DNA from: an uncultured Verrucomicrobiae bacterium
GTDB lineage: Bacteria; Verrucomicrobiota; Verrucomicrobiia; Limisphaerales; AAA164-E04
Assembly: GCA_943788245.1 (NCBI GenBank)
Contig: CALSPN010000046.1
Location: forward strand, 64,635-128,634
Direction: 5' to 3'
Length of the DNA: 64,000 nt
A program made the translations under genes and the position numbers. The notes beneath the pieces are model-generated. The model saw nothing but the letters and a program-made list of their open reading frames with translations. It did no database searches and was not told the origin of the DNA. Of this stretch, positions 1-10,133 are shown in pieces (within the stretch, counting starts at the first letter, position 1; each line of letters starts with the position of its first letter).

Positions 1-1
1 G

Positions 2-946
2 GTTCAAACAGATTCCAGCTCCATTGTTGCAACCGGTCAGAGTGCTGAACAGGGGCCAATGACATTGGGGCTTACCTGGCTGGATGGCAAAAGATTTGTG
101 TATGAGGTTAAGATTGACCAAATCACCTCTGCGGGAGAGGGCAGTTTTGCCGCTGCCCTTGATAGCGTTGCCGGTCAAAAGTTCAAATATTCGGTGTCTG
201 CCAATCTTGATGAGAACTCTGGCAACACACTGCTGGAAATGGAAATTCTTTCCGCGATGGTCAACCTGGAAATGATGGGTAACAAATTAACGTTTGATAG
301 TGAAAACCCCGCACCAGCAGGTTCGATTGACCCCATGCACACCATGCTGGAAGGATTGAATGTTTTGATTGGAGAAAAACTGACTTTGACATATTCGCCT
401 GAAGGTGAGGTCACCGAGGTCAAGGGACTGGACAGTATGTATGATAAAATTACCAGCGCGATCCCCCCACAAGCAGCCCCTGTTGCTCAAGGTTTTATTC
501 AAGAAGATCAGTTCAAGCAGCTTGCTAGTTACCCTTTCTGGCCGGAATCTTCGGTTAAGATTGGAGATGATTGGAAACGAAAATACACTCAAGTATTTGG
601 GACAAGTGGTGCTATGGAAGTGGATAATACCTACACATTCAAAGGTCAGGCCGAGCGAGACGGGCGACAGGTCAATGTGTTGGCGTACGAGGGTTCCATT
701 GTTGCCGATGCGGCCCAAAATGCAGACATGATGGGTATGGAAATGTCGATGACCGATGGGAAGAACTCTGGTGAAATCTTTGTGGATCAAACATCAGGAT
801 TCATCGTTCATGCTAGCGCCAACCAGGAGATGATCATGAACATGCAATTGCCAGAAGCACTTGCCGCCGCTGCGCCCGGACCGCTTGCCATCAAGGCCAG
901 TATTGTTCAGACCACGCAGTTAATTGAAGTATCAGATGTCGAATAA
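2..946 (+). CDS. Hypothetical protein (possibly DUF6263-like), 5' end truncated by window edge
   Basis: Frame is open from base 2 (VQTDSSSIVATGQSAEQGPMTLGL...) through the listed ORF at 59; no convincing start or signal peptide in the window. Confidence 0.6.
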   Translation, partial: VQTDSSSIVATGQSAEQGPMTLGLTWLDGKRFVYEVKIDQITSAGEGSFAAALDSVAGQKFKYSVSANLDENSGNTLLEMEILSAMVNLEMMGNKLTFDSENPAPAGSIDPMHTMLEGLNVLIGEKLTLTYSPEGEVTEVKGLDSMYDKITSAIPPQAAPVAQGFIQEDQFKQLASYPFWPESSVKIGDDWKRKYTQVFGTSGAMEVDNTYTFKGQAERDGRQVNVLAYEGSIVADAAQNADMMGMEMSMTDGKNSGEIFVDQTSGFIVHASANQEMIMNMQLPEALAAAAPGPLAIKASIVQTTQLIEVSDVE

Positions 947-1132
947 TCAGATGACCAAGCGGCAGTCAGGATAAAATTACTTCGTTGATTTGATGTTGGT
1001 AATACGACCTTGAACCGGCTTGAGCTGCTTTCTCAGGTAAACGCCACCTGATGATTCTCTCGCCCGAGGACCCAATGATGAGGCTGTTTCCTTTTCTACG
1101 AGTAATCCTTCCTTGATTGATGACTCCTCGCA

Positions 1133-1170
1133 CAAAAAATCTCTCGATGAAATGCATTCATCGAGAGATG
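1133..1170 (-). terminator. Rho-independent terminator of the ThuA-domain gene
   Basis: Perfect 13-bp stem ATCTCTCGATGAA/TTCATCGAGAGAT with 5-nt loop, followed on the minus strand by a T run, just downstream of the 1183..2256 stop. Confidence 0.85.
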
Positions 1171-1182
1171 TATCAATGAACA

Positions 1183-2256
1183 TCAAAATGGCAGCATCGG
1201 GCGCCAGTCGGGTGCTGATTTTGGGTTTGCCAGGCCTGTTGAGGCATTACTTCCCAGTTTGAAATCACTGACCCGAAGGTTACGCTTTTTGTAGTAATCT
1301 TTCACATTGTTGAAACCATAAAATGTGGGCTGAAAGTGATCCACAAACCGCACATCCGCGGCTTTGATTGTTTTCAGTCCCGTCAAGTGATAGGCCGTAT
1401 TCACAAATAACCTGCGCAGATCTTTGTCCAACATGTCGACAGATGCACCCAGGGTAGTGCAAAACGCCTGTCCCTTGCTCGTTCCGTTTGGTGCTGTGTA
1501 AGTGCGAAACCAAGCCAGCGGCATCATCGGGTCGTTTTTGGGCCCTTCAATCGCCGGGGAATCTTCATCCAGAGTGGCGGTGACCGCTCCGCGAAAAAGA
1601 ATGGTGGATTTCGCTGGGTCAAGATTTCGTATGCCGTATACATCCGTTGGTCCAAAGATATCGCCTACACCGTTCAATACCGGATGGTTGGCGTTTTGGG
1701 GTTCAAGCACAGCGCGCGTGCCTTGCCCCTTGTGCCGGCCATGATGGCTGATCCAGGTTTCACCCAGTATTTTGAGGCCAAACTGCCCCCAGCGAAAATC
1801 ACCGGTGGCTCCGTTACCCGTGAATGCATGAGTGGCCGTCCGAAAACCCATGACAGGTTTGCCCGCATTCAAATAGTCGGCAATGAGCTGATATTGATCA
1901 TCTGATAATTGGCGGAATCGAGTGCCGATAATCATTAAATCTGCACCCTTCAACGCCTCAAGCCCCGGAAGGCTTTTTTGGTTGTTGGGATCGATATACC
2001 CATTCTCGGGGTCAATCGAGAACAAGACCGTGCAGTCGAATCCGTGCCTTTGGCTCAGTATCTTGGCAAGCATCGGATTTGTTTCTTCCGATCGATATTC
2101 TTCATCGCCGGAGACAAACACGACATGCTTGCCTTTGCCTGGTCCCTTCTTACCCTCGAAATGCAGCCATTGGCCATCATCGCCGAAAAGTGAGTTTGAA
2201 ACGAAGAGAGCTGCAGCCAGGGCAAACCGCTGAATTGGTAAATGACAAGATTTCAT
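1183..2256 (-). CDS. ThuA-like domain secreted protein
   Basis: 357 aa with N-terminal signal peptide; KGKHVVFVSGDEEYRSEE... and GFRTATHAF...WGQFGLKILGETWISHHGRH resemble ThuA-like/glutamine amidotransferase-like proteins of PVC bacteria. Confidence 0.75.
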   Translation of the reverse strand: MKSCHLPIQRFALAAALFVSNSLFGDDGQWLHFEGKKGPGKGKHVVFVSGDEEYRSEETNPMLAKILSQRHGFDCTVLFSIDPENGYIDPNNQKSLPGLEALKGADLMIIGTRFRQLSDDQYQLIADYLNAGKPVMGFRTATHAFTGNGATGDFRWGQFGLKILGETWISHHGRHKGQGTRAVLEPQNANHPVLNGVGDIFGPTDVYGIRNLDPAKSTILFRGAVTATLDEDSPAIEGPKNDPMMPLAWFRTYTAPNGTSKGQAFCTTLGASVDMLDKDLRRLFVNTAYHLTGLKTIKAADVRFVDHFQPTFYGFNNVKDYYKKRNLRVSDFKLGSNASTGLANPKSAPDWRPMLPF

Positions 2257-2357
2257 AGCAAATTGGATCTTTTTACTATCTCAAATATCTGATCAGAAAG
2301 CAAAGCTCAATCATTCGCAGTATTGAATCACTCCCGTCCATGTTTTAAAATAAACTT

Positions 2358-5300
2358 ATGTCGTGTTGGTGTAATCAAAGATTGTTTTTTCTCATTACAA
2401 ACCTGTTCTTGCTGGGAGGGGGATTCAATCATGCGCAAGAACCTGCCCCCTGGCAGCAGGAAGATCACCATCGCTTCAAGCTTCTTTCCGTTGCGAAGTC
2501 GCCGGGAATCCAAGCCGGATTTGCCCTCATGGCGCAAGTGAATACGGGTATTGCATTCACCAATCAGCTTTCTGTAGCGCGCCACATGACAAACCAGATG
2601 TTATTGAATGGGTCGGGAGTTGCAGCAAGTGATGTGGATGGTGATGGGCATTGTGATCTTTATTTCAGCTCGATTGATGCCCCCAACAGGCTGTTTCGAA
2701 ATCTTGGCGACTGGAGGTTTGAAGATGTGACAGCGAGTGCTGGAGTGGGATGCGGTGAATTTGACGCAACTGCATGCGTTCTAGCGGATCTCAATGGTGA
2801 TACGCTGCCTGAATTGCTTGTCAACACCATGTATCAAGGACTGAGATTATTTCGTAACCTTGGGAATTTTAAGTTTGAGGAAATGACTCAACAAGCGGGA
2901 TTGAAACCGGCGCCAGGTGGAATGACGGTTGCCATTGGGGATTTTGATGTGGATGGGCTTCCCGATATTTATGTCTCCAGATATCGTGCGGCGGCATTGA
3001 TGGACGTACCGAACGCTTACGTCAGCATAAAGACCGACAAGGGGAAGCGTATCGTCACCCAATTCAACGGGCGATCTACATCTGAGCCTGACTTGAAGCA
3101 TCGATTCTATGTCGATGCCCGGGGTGGGGTGGGCGAGTACGGCGAGCCTGATTCTCTCTACCGAAATAAAGGGGATCTGCTTTTTGAAGAAATGAGTTGG
3201 ACAGGAGGTGTTTTCAAGGATGAGTTTGGGAAAACCTTGTCCGAAACACCCCGGGATTGGGGGCTTGCTGCGATGTTTCGGGATCTGAACCATGACAGCT
3301 ATCCGGACCTTTATGTCTGCAACGATTTTGATACCCCGGATCGTATTTGGATCAATGATGGAAGCGGGAGTTTCCTTGCTCTGCCTGCCGATGCAATTCG
3401 CCAGACAAGCTGGTTTGCCATGGGGGTAGATATGGCAGACGTAGATCGGGACGGAGACGACGACATCCTTGTCTTGGATATGTTGGCACGATCACATGCA
3501 ACGCGCATGAATCAGCTGGGCGATGTCAAGCCTGTCATGGAATTGATCCGTCAGGCAAGTCATCGTCCTCAATACATGAAGACGACGCTCCAGATGAACA
3601 GGGGTGACACTACGTACGCGGAAGTGGGGCAATGGGCTGGTCTTGCCACCTCTGATTGGGCATGGGGCGCTGCGTTTCTGGATGTCGATCTGGATGGTTA
3701 TGAAGATATTCTGATCACCAACGGCCATGAGCGCGATGGGCGGAATATTGATGTGGCAAACCAACTTAAGTCCCTGCGGCAAGCTCGAAAATTAAGCGAC
3801 AGTGAGATTTTTCAAAATCGCCTGAAATTCCCCCGGTTCAACACTGCCAATATTGCCTATCGAAACCAAGGTGATGGGACTTTCAAACAGGTCAGCCGAG
3901 AATGGGGTTTTGATTTCAACGGTGTTTCTCACGGGATCGCTCTGGCAGACCTGGACAGGGATGGTGATCTTGATGTCGTGGTCAACAACTTGAATGAGCC
4001 AGCATCAGTATATCAAAACCACGCCCAAGCACCTCGAGTTGCCATTTCCCTCAAAGGGCTCAATGGGAACAGTCAGGGCGTTGGAGCACGTCTAGAATTT
4101 AAAAATGGCGATATACTCCAGTCGCAAGAAATCATTGCAGGCGGCAAGTATCTTTCAAGTGATCAAGCAGTGCGGACTTTTGCATGGAGGAGGACTGATA
4201 GTGATGATGCTACCCTGCGTGTGATATGGCCGGCAGGAAATGTCACGGAGATCGATTCATTGCAAGCCAACTGCCTGTATGAAATTCAACAGCCCTATTC
4301 AAATTCCACTCGCAGCCCTCAGAAAGAACTCTTTTCGGGTCCAAAGCTCTTTTCGGATAAGGTCATCCAGTTGCAACCGGCGCATCACGACTCGATGTTT
4401 GATGACTGGGCCAGGCAGCCTCTGATGGATGCTTCTCTGGCACATGAAGGTCCTGCGGTTGCCTGGGTGGATTTAAATCAAGACGGTTGGGAAGATCTGG
4501 TGGTGAGCAGTGCGCGAGGTGGAAAATCAGCTGTTTGGCTTAATCAGGAAGGTAGAGCTTTAGAGCCTTATGACAAGGCTCCCTTTCATTTGCCTGTCTC
4601 CAGAGATCAGACAGGTCTGGTTGCCTGGAAGGATGCAGCAAACGAGGTGCGTCTTTTGATGGCTTCCTATAATTATGAAGACGGACTTGATCTTGGCTCG
4701 CCTGTGAGGGAATACCGATTTAAGGAGAAAAAAACGGTAGATGGTTTTCCTGGGCAACAAGCTTCTATTGGTGTGCTTACTCTGGGGGATGTCGATCGTG
4801 ATGGTGACCTCGACCTGTTCATGGGAGCGCGGGCAATGCCCGGGCGTTACCCAAATCCCCCTTCCTCTTTTTTATTTTTGAACGAAAATGGAGTTTTTAA
4901 ATTGGATGAAGAACGTTCTAAATTATTTAAAAGTATTGGCATGGTGAAAAGTGCCAGTTGGGTCGACATCGATCGTGATGGTTTCCCTGAATTGTTCGCC
5001 GCACTGGAATGGGGGGCCGTACGCTTTTTCAGAAATGATTCGGGCCAATTAGTGGACCAGACTGCTGAGGTCGGTTTAAGCGAAAAACTGGGATGGTGGA
5101 GTGGGATGGCTTTTGGAGATTTTGACGAAAATGGAACCATCGACTTTGTCGCAGGCAATCTGGGGCTAAACGGTCCGCATCAAAAACACCTTCATCACCC
5201 CCTGCGACTTTACCATGCAGACATGGACGGTAACCAAGTCATAGACATTGTCCGGTCGCATTACGAAGAAGAAATCGGTGCCTATGTGCCTGATTTACAG

Positions 5301-6071
5301 CTAGGCGCCTTGGCTCGCGGTATTCCTGTTGTTTCTGATCATTACACATCGTACCGGGTATTCGGGCAGCAAACTGTTTCTCAGGTATTTGAAAACCTGG
5401 GAGCTACTCCCTCGGTCCTTGAGTTGAACTGGCCGCAAACAACGCTTTTTTTGAATCATAATGGTCGTTTCATGGCTGCCCCACTTCCACGGGAAGCCCA
5501 ATGGTCGACAGCAGCTGGCGTTGTTGCTGGAGATTTTGACGGAGATGGCCACCTTGATGTTTTTCTGGCACAGAACCATTTCCAGTTTGAAGGAATGACT
5601 CCACGAATGGATGCTGGTTTCGGATTGATGTGTCTGGGAACTGGAAAAGGGGGGTTTAAAACACTGTCCCACTTCCAGTCTGGAATTCAGTTGACAGGAG
5701 AACAGCGGGGAGCGGCTAGCGGCGATTGGAATCAAGATGGTCGACTTGACTTGCTGGTAGGACAAAACAACGGTGTTTCGCACTTGTTCAACAATCAAGC
5801 CGCTGAGCCCGGTGTAATGGTCAGACTCAAGGGAGCCAATAAAAACCCGTGGGCTCTCGGGGCACAGATCAGGTTACTTGGGGACAAGGGAATTCATGGT
5901 CCATGGCAGGTGATCCAAACGGGGGCTGCCTGTGGCTCCCAAAATGGGATGCTGCAAGTACTGGGTTCCGTTCTAGGTGCCAACCATATTGAGGTGGCTT
6001 GGCCTGACGGTCGGCGATCGCTGCATCAAATTGACCGTAATCGCAGTACTCAAACAATATCGATCGAGTAA
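2358..6071 (+). CDS. FG-GAP/VCBS repeat CRTAC1-type protein with two ASPIC/UnbV-like modules
   Basis: 1237 aa; many DxDxDG repeats (DVDGDGHCDLYF, DVDRDGDDDILVLD, DFDGDGHLDVFLAQN) and UnbV-like segments mid-protein and at the C-terminus (IEVAWPDGRRSLHQI). Confidence 0.85.
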   Translation: MSCWCNQRLFFLITNLFLLGGGFNHAQEPAPWQQEDHHRFKLLSVAKSPGIQAGFALMAQVNTGIAFTNQLSVARHMTNQMLLNGSGVAASDVDGDGHCDLYFSSIDAPNRLFRNLGDWRFEDVTASAGVGCGEFDATACVLADLNGDTLPELLVNTMYQGLRLFRNLGNFKFEEMTQQAGLKPAPGGMTVAIGDFDVDGLPDIYVSRYRAAALMDVPNAYVSIKTDKGKRIVTQFNGRSTSEPDLKHRFYVDARGGVGEYGEPDSLYRNKGDLLFEEMSWTGGVFKDEFGKTLSETPRDWGLAAMFRDLNHDSYPDLYVCNDFDTPDRIWINDGSGSFLALPADAIRQTSWFAMGVDMADVDRDGDDDILVLDMLARSHATRMNQLGDVKPVMELIRQASHRPQYMKTTLQMNRGDTTYAEVGQWAGLATSDWAWGAAFLDVDLDGYEDILITNGHERDGRNIDVANQLKSLRQARKLSDSEIFQNRLKFPRFNTANIAYRNQGDGTFKQVSREWGFDFNGVSHGIALADLDRDGDLDVVVNNLNEPASVYQNHAQAPRVAISLKGLNGNSQGVGARLEFKNGDILQSQEIIAGGKYLSSDQAVRTFAWRRTDSDDATLRVIWPAGNVTEIDSLQANCLYEIQQPYSNSTRSPQKELFSGPKLFSDKVIQLQPAHHDSMFDDWARQPLMDASLAHEGPAVAWVDLNQDGWEDLVVSSARGGKSAVWLNQEGRALEPYDKAPFHLPVSRDQTGLVAWKDAANEVRLLMASYNYEDGLDLGSPVREYRFKEKKTVDGFPGQQASIGVLTLGDVDRDGDLDLFMGARAMPGRYPNPPSSFLFLNENGVFKLDEERSKLFKSIGMVKSASWVDIDRDGFPELFAALEWGAVRFFRNDSGQLVDQTAEVGLSEKLGWWSGMAFGDFDENGTIDFVAGNLGLNGPHQKHLHHPLRLYHADMDGNQVIDIVRSHYEEEIGAYVPDLQLGALARGIPVVSDHYTSYRVFGQQTVSQVFENLGATPSVLELNWPQTTLFLNHNGRFMAAPLPREAQWSTAAGVVAGDFDGDGHLDVFLAQNHFQFEGMTPRMDAGFGLMCLGTGKGGFKTLSHFQSGIQLTGEQRGAASGDWNQDGRLDLLVGQNNGVSHLFNNQAAEPGVMVRLKGANKNPWALGAQIRLLGDKGIHGPWQVIQTGAACGSQNGMLQVLGSVLGANHIEVAWPDGRRSLHQIDRNRSTQTISIE

Positions 6072-6232
6072 ATAACGCCAAAAACCTCTCAGAAAATGCC
6101 AATTTAAGCCTCAATGAACAAATTTGGCAGAATCTGTCAAAAATGATTTGCGGGAACACCCCAAAATGTAAGATGTTCGTCCATTCACTTGACCTTTAAT
6201 CGCAAGTAAACCAACGACAAAAACGTAAACTA

Positions 6233-7351
6233 ATGCAAGCTGTCGGCGCCATACCGAAGAAGAAAGAAGTCGGGATCATTGACCACCCGATGCCAACCTT
6301 GGAATCTGATGACCATCTGATCATCAAAAGTCTTGATGTTGGCATATGTGGCACGGACCGAGAGATATGTACATTTGTCTATGGAGATCCACCCAAGGAA
6401 TCAGACTATTTGGTGCTTGGGCATGAATCCATGGGTGAAGTCCAGGAGGTTGGTTCTGCTGTGCAGCATTTGAAACCCGGCGATCTGGTTGTTCCATCAG
6501 TTCGGCGGCCATGCGTTTATGATCACTGTGCGCCTTGCCAGGCTGATCTGCAGGATTTTTGTTCTACCGGTCATTTTGTTGAACGTGGTATCAAAATGAG
6601 TCATGGATTCATGACCGAATATTATTCTGAACAGGAAAAGTTTCTTAATTTTGTCCCAACTTCTTTGCGGGACGTGGCTGTCTTGGTCGAACCCTTGACG
6701 ATTGTTGAAAAGGCAATGTCGCAGGTCTGGCCCACACAAAGCCGATTGCCTTGGGTAAAACACAAAAATGCAAACGGTGGGCCAAGTGGGAAAGGTCTTA
6801 ATGCAGTGGTTCTTGGTGCGGGTCCTGTCGGGATCCTGGGGGCCATGAAATTAAAAGCCGAAGGTTTCAATACCTTTGTTTATTCCCGCAGCAAGGCTCC
6901 GAATCCCAAATCGGAATTGGTAGAATCATTTGGTGTGCCTTACATTTCAGCTTTGGATACGTCAATTGAGGGCTTGCTTGACCAAGTGGGAAATATCGAC
7001 CTTGTATACGAAGCTGTAGGTGTCTCAACCATTGCCTATCAAGTATTGAGCATATTAGGTCTCAACGGTATTTATGTGTTCACAGGAATCCCTGCTCCTA
7101 AACCTCCGATTGAAGTCAATGCCGACACCATCATGCGCAATGTGGTTTTAAAGAATCAGGTTGTTCTTGGTACAGTCAATGCCGATCAGTCTTCCTTCAT
7201 CTCGGCTATCAAGGACTTGGATGTATTCATGCAACGTTGGCCCGAATCATTGAAGGCATTGATCACCAAAAGGTTTTCAATTGAAGATAGTCAATCACTT
7301 TTGCTTGATAAGGCATCAGGTATCAAAAATGTTATTTCTTTTGATGCATGA
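6233..7351 (+). CDS. Glucose 1-dehydrogenase-like medium-chain dehydrogenase (MDR)
   Basis: GICGTDREI, LGHESMGEV, structural-zinc Cys segment CVYDHCAPCQADLQDFC, Rossmann VLGAGPVGILGA; matches archaeal-type glucose 1-dehydrogenases. Confidence 0.8.
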   Translation: MQAVGAIPKKKEVGIIDHPMPTLESDDHLIIKSLDVGICGTDREICTFVYGDPPKESDYLVLGHESMGEVQEVGSAVQHLKPGDLVVPSVRRPCVYDHCAPCQADLQDFCSTGHFVERGIKMSHGFMTEYYSEQEKFLNFVPTSLRDVAVLVEPLTIVEKAMSQVWPTQSRLPWVKHKNANGGPSGKGLNAVVLGAGPVGILGAMKLKAEGFNTFVYSRSKAPNPKSELVESFGVPYISALDTSIEGLLDQVGNIDLVYEAVGVSTIAYQVLSILGLNGIYVFTGIPAPKPPIEVNADTIMRNVVLKNQVVLGTVNADQSSFISAIKDLDVFMQRWPESLKALITKRFSIEDSQSLLLDKASGIKNVISFDA

Positions 7352-7525
7352 TATACCGTGCTTAAAAGACCCTATCCGGTTCGAATTGCGGCCCTTGAAG
7401 GGAATTCCCTTTTGACACTCGTGCCTTGAGTTGGCATGTTGGCTGACCATTGAAGAGAGCATTCCACATCTAAAAGACATTGGAATTTAACCTTTAGCGC
7501 CTGATTTAGAAGCGAACTGAAACTT

Positions 7526-8815
7526 ATGGAAAATACGGAAGAATCAAATGAATTTACCGGGAATCTGCTGGTGGCGCAATCCGGCGGGCCGACCGTCGTG
7601 ATCAACTCCAGTGTGGCCGGCGTCATACAGGAAGCCGGTAAACATCCGGAAATTGAAGAGATATATGGTGGTTTGAACGGCATCTACGGTATTCTCAATG
7701 AAGACCTGATTGATATTAACGACGAAAAAGCTAAAACTATTGGGGCTCTCAAGCATACGCCTGCGGCCGCTCTAGGTACCTGCCGTTACAAGATTGACTT
7801 TGCAAACAACCCTGAACAGGCATCCAAAGACATGGATCGCTTGTTTCAGGTGCTTGAAGCTCACAATATCCGGTTTTTCTTCTATGCCGGCGGAAATGAC
7901 TCTCAGGACACTTCCAATAAAATTCATGAGGAGGCCGTTAAGCGAGGCTACGAGCTTCGCGTGATTGGGGTGCCTAAAACCATCGACAATGATCTGCCTC
8001 ACACCGACCATTGCCCGGGATATGGATCAGTTGTCAAATACAACGCAACTACTGTGATGGAAGTAGGAGAAGATGTTGGAAGCATGGCTACGGATGATGG
8101 CTCTTGTTGTATTGTCGAAGTCATGGGGCGCGCAGCCGGATGGATCGCAGCAGGCACTGTGGCCGCCAAACGAAGCGAAGATGATGCCCCTCACATTATC
8201 CTCTTGCCGGAAATTAGACTAAACGAGGAAGCCTTTTTAGCCAAAATCAAGGAGACTATCGATCGCCTCGGGTATTGTATCGTGGTCGCTGGAGAGGGAG
8301 TCAAAAATGCGGCGGGCGAAGAAATTGGTGCTGACAAATCCAAAGTAGACTCTTTTGGCCACGCTGTTTTATCGGGCGCTGCTGAGGCGCTTAAGGAATT
8401 GATTCAAGGCAAATTAAACTTGAAAACCAGAACTGTGAAGCTGGGATATGCCCAACGCGCAGCTGCACATCATGCAAGTGCGACAGATATTGACGAAGCA
8501 CTTGCCTGCGGTGTGGCAGCAGTTAAAGCGGCTCTTGAAGGAAAGAGTGGATTCATGGTCAAGCTGGTAAGACTCGCCAACGAGCCATATCAGTGGGGGA
8601 CTGCCTTACAGCCACTCGGAGACATTGCAAATGTTGAGCATCTGATACCTCGTGCCTGGATTTCTGAGGACGGTTTCATGCCGAATGAAAACTTTGTTAA
8701 ATATGTCACCCCCCTCATTCAGGGTAGTCACCCGGTTCCAACCGAAAATGGTTTACCCAAGTTTGCCCGACTCGAAAAGGAACGTGTCGAAAAGTTGCTC
8801 GAGCCCAGAGCTTAA
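7526..8815 (+). CDS. Pyrophosphate-dependent 6-phosphofructokinase
   Basis: 429 aa PFK fold; YAGGNDSQDT and PKTIDNDL: Asp in the GGxDS position and Lys in PKTIDND are PPi-type signatures. Confidence 0.88.
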   Translation: MENTEESNEFTGNLLVAQSGGPTVVINSSVAGVIQEAGKHPEIEEIYGGLNGIYGILNEDLIDINDEKAKTIGALKHTPAAALGTCRYKIDFANNPEQASKDMDRLFQVLEAHNIRFFFYAGGNDSQDTSNKIHEEAVKRGYELRVIGVPKTIDNDLPHTDHCPGYGSVVKYNATTVMEVGEDVGSMATDDGSCCIVEVMGRAAGWIAAGTVAAKRSEDDAPHIILLPEIRLNEEAFLAKIKETIDRLGYCIVVAGEGVKNAAGEEIGADKSKVDSFGHAVLSGAAEALKELIQGKLNLKTRTVKLGYAQRAAAHHASATDIDEALACGVAAVKAALEGKSGFMVKLVRLANEPYQWGTALQPLGDIANVEHLIPRAWISEDGFMPNENFVKYVTPLIQGSHPVPTENGLPKFARLEKERVEKLLEPRA

Positions 8816-8849
8816 GGCTGGTTGGATTCAAGAATAAGCATTTTGCACA

Positions 8850-8880
8850 CCCCAAACGCTTTTGGCGTTTGGGGTTCTTT
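8850..8880. terminator. Bidirectional rho-independent terminator
   Basis: Stem CCCCAAACGC/GCGTTTGGGG with short loop and T-rich tail, between convergent pfk and uppP. Confidence 0.85.
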
Positions 8881-9682
8881 AGTTCAAAATCATCAACATC
8901 AGTGCAAGTCCTATTCCTATCCGGTAGTAACCGAAAGCATTGAATGTGTGCGTCTGTACATACCTGAGCAGCCATTTGACTGTTATAAAGGAAATGATGC
9001 CGGAGACTAGAAATCCAAATCCAACCATTCCCCAGTCTTCAGGAGGCGCCCCTTCAATGGGGTCTGTCAATTCCTTGAATATTTTGTAACCACCTGCGGC
9101 AAGCATGGTAGGAATGCCTACCAAGAAGCTGTATTCTGTTGCCATCGAGCGGCTCAATCCCATCATCAATGCAACCAGTATGGTGGTGCCAGACCGGGAT
9201 GCACCCGGAAACACCGCTGCAATCAACTGACCCAATCCAACCGCTATCGCTATACGCCAAGTTATGGCTTCCGTTGTTGGTCTTCCCTTCAACCACGTTT
9301 CAATCCCCAAAAATAATATACCCCCAATCAACAGTGCGAGGGCAATGGGCATTGGAGTCTCGGGCAATGTGAATCCCTTCTTTTCCAAAATCAGTCCACC
9401 AATCCCTGTAATGAAAAATGCCAGAGCAATCTGGGTGATGAAAATCCGTGTTTCCTTATTTTTCCACTCTTTGATTGTGGTGATGATTCGATTTTTAAAT
9501 AAAGGAATCACCGCTAAAACGGCTCCAGATTGGATGACTATATTAAATAGATCGGATTGAGGTTGGATCCACTTTCCGAAGATTTGTTGCGCAAGGAGAA
9601 GGTGTCCAGTTGAGGAAACAGGAAGAAATTCCGTGATACCCTCAACAATACCAAGTAAAAGAATTGCTAGCCACTCATTCAT
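8879..9682 (-). CDS. uppP: Undecaprenyl-diphosphatase
   Basis: MNEWLAILLLGIVEGITEFLPVSSTGHLLL and PGASRSG signatures; start chosen at the internal Met of the listed ORF. Confidence 0.93.
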   Translation of the reverse strand: MNEWLAILLLGIVEGITEFLPVSSTGHLLLAQQIFGKWIQPQSDLFNIVIQSGAVLAVIPLFKNRIITTIKEWKNKETRIFITQIALAFFITGIGGLILEKKGFTLPETPMPIALALLIGGILFLGIETWLKGRPTTEAITWRIAIAVGLGQLIAAVFPGASRSGTTILVALMMGLSRSMATEYSFLVGIPTMLAAGGYKIFKELTDPIEGAPPEDWGMVGFGFLVSGIISFITVKWLLRYVQTHTFNAFGYYRIGIGLALMLMILN

Positions 9683-10133
9683 CCAATGATACAGCAATAT
9701 CTTGTTTCTTAAAACAAGTGCAAATAAGCGGAATCTCAAGCAATGTTACCATCTCTTGTCATTAATTTGTGGCACAGGCATCAAAACCTGATTATGAGAA
9801 GTAAGTTATTTTCTTGCAGTGGTTTATTCTATTCTAAAAAGCATCACAGAACATGTTTTCATGCATTAGGGGTGCGATGTATTTTATGGAGAATTATGAA
9901 ATTGACACTGGCTTAGTCTCGCTGTTAACGTGAAATAGTCAATTAGGTAGGTATGATCGACAACAAAATTTGCTCCCAGTAAAAGGACGAAATTTAGAAT
10001 TGACACCGTTGGCCAATTCAGCTTATGCTGTATCGGTCTTAAGAGAAAATCTGTTTTTAAACCAAACAATTTTACGCAATTGAAGTAATACTGATTTAGC
10101 TTAGTACATAAAATTTACATATTGAATGCATTT

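Noticed and set aside
9740-10133. Two similar AATTGACAC elements upstream of the PEP-CTERM gene as promoters or repeats
   Set aside because: TTGACA-like hexamers with only weak -10 matches; not enough to call a promoter or repeat family.
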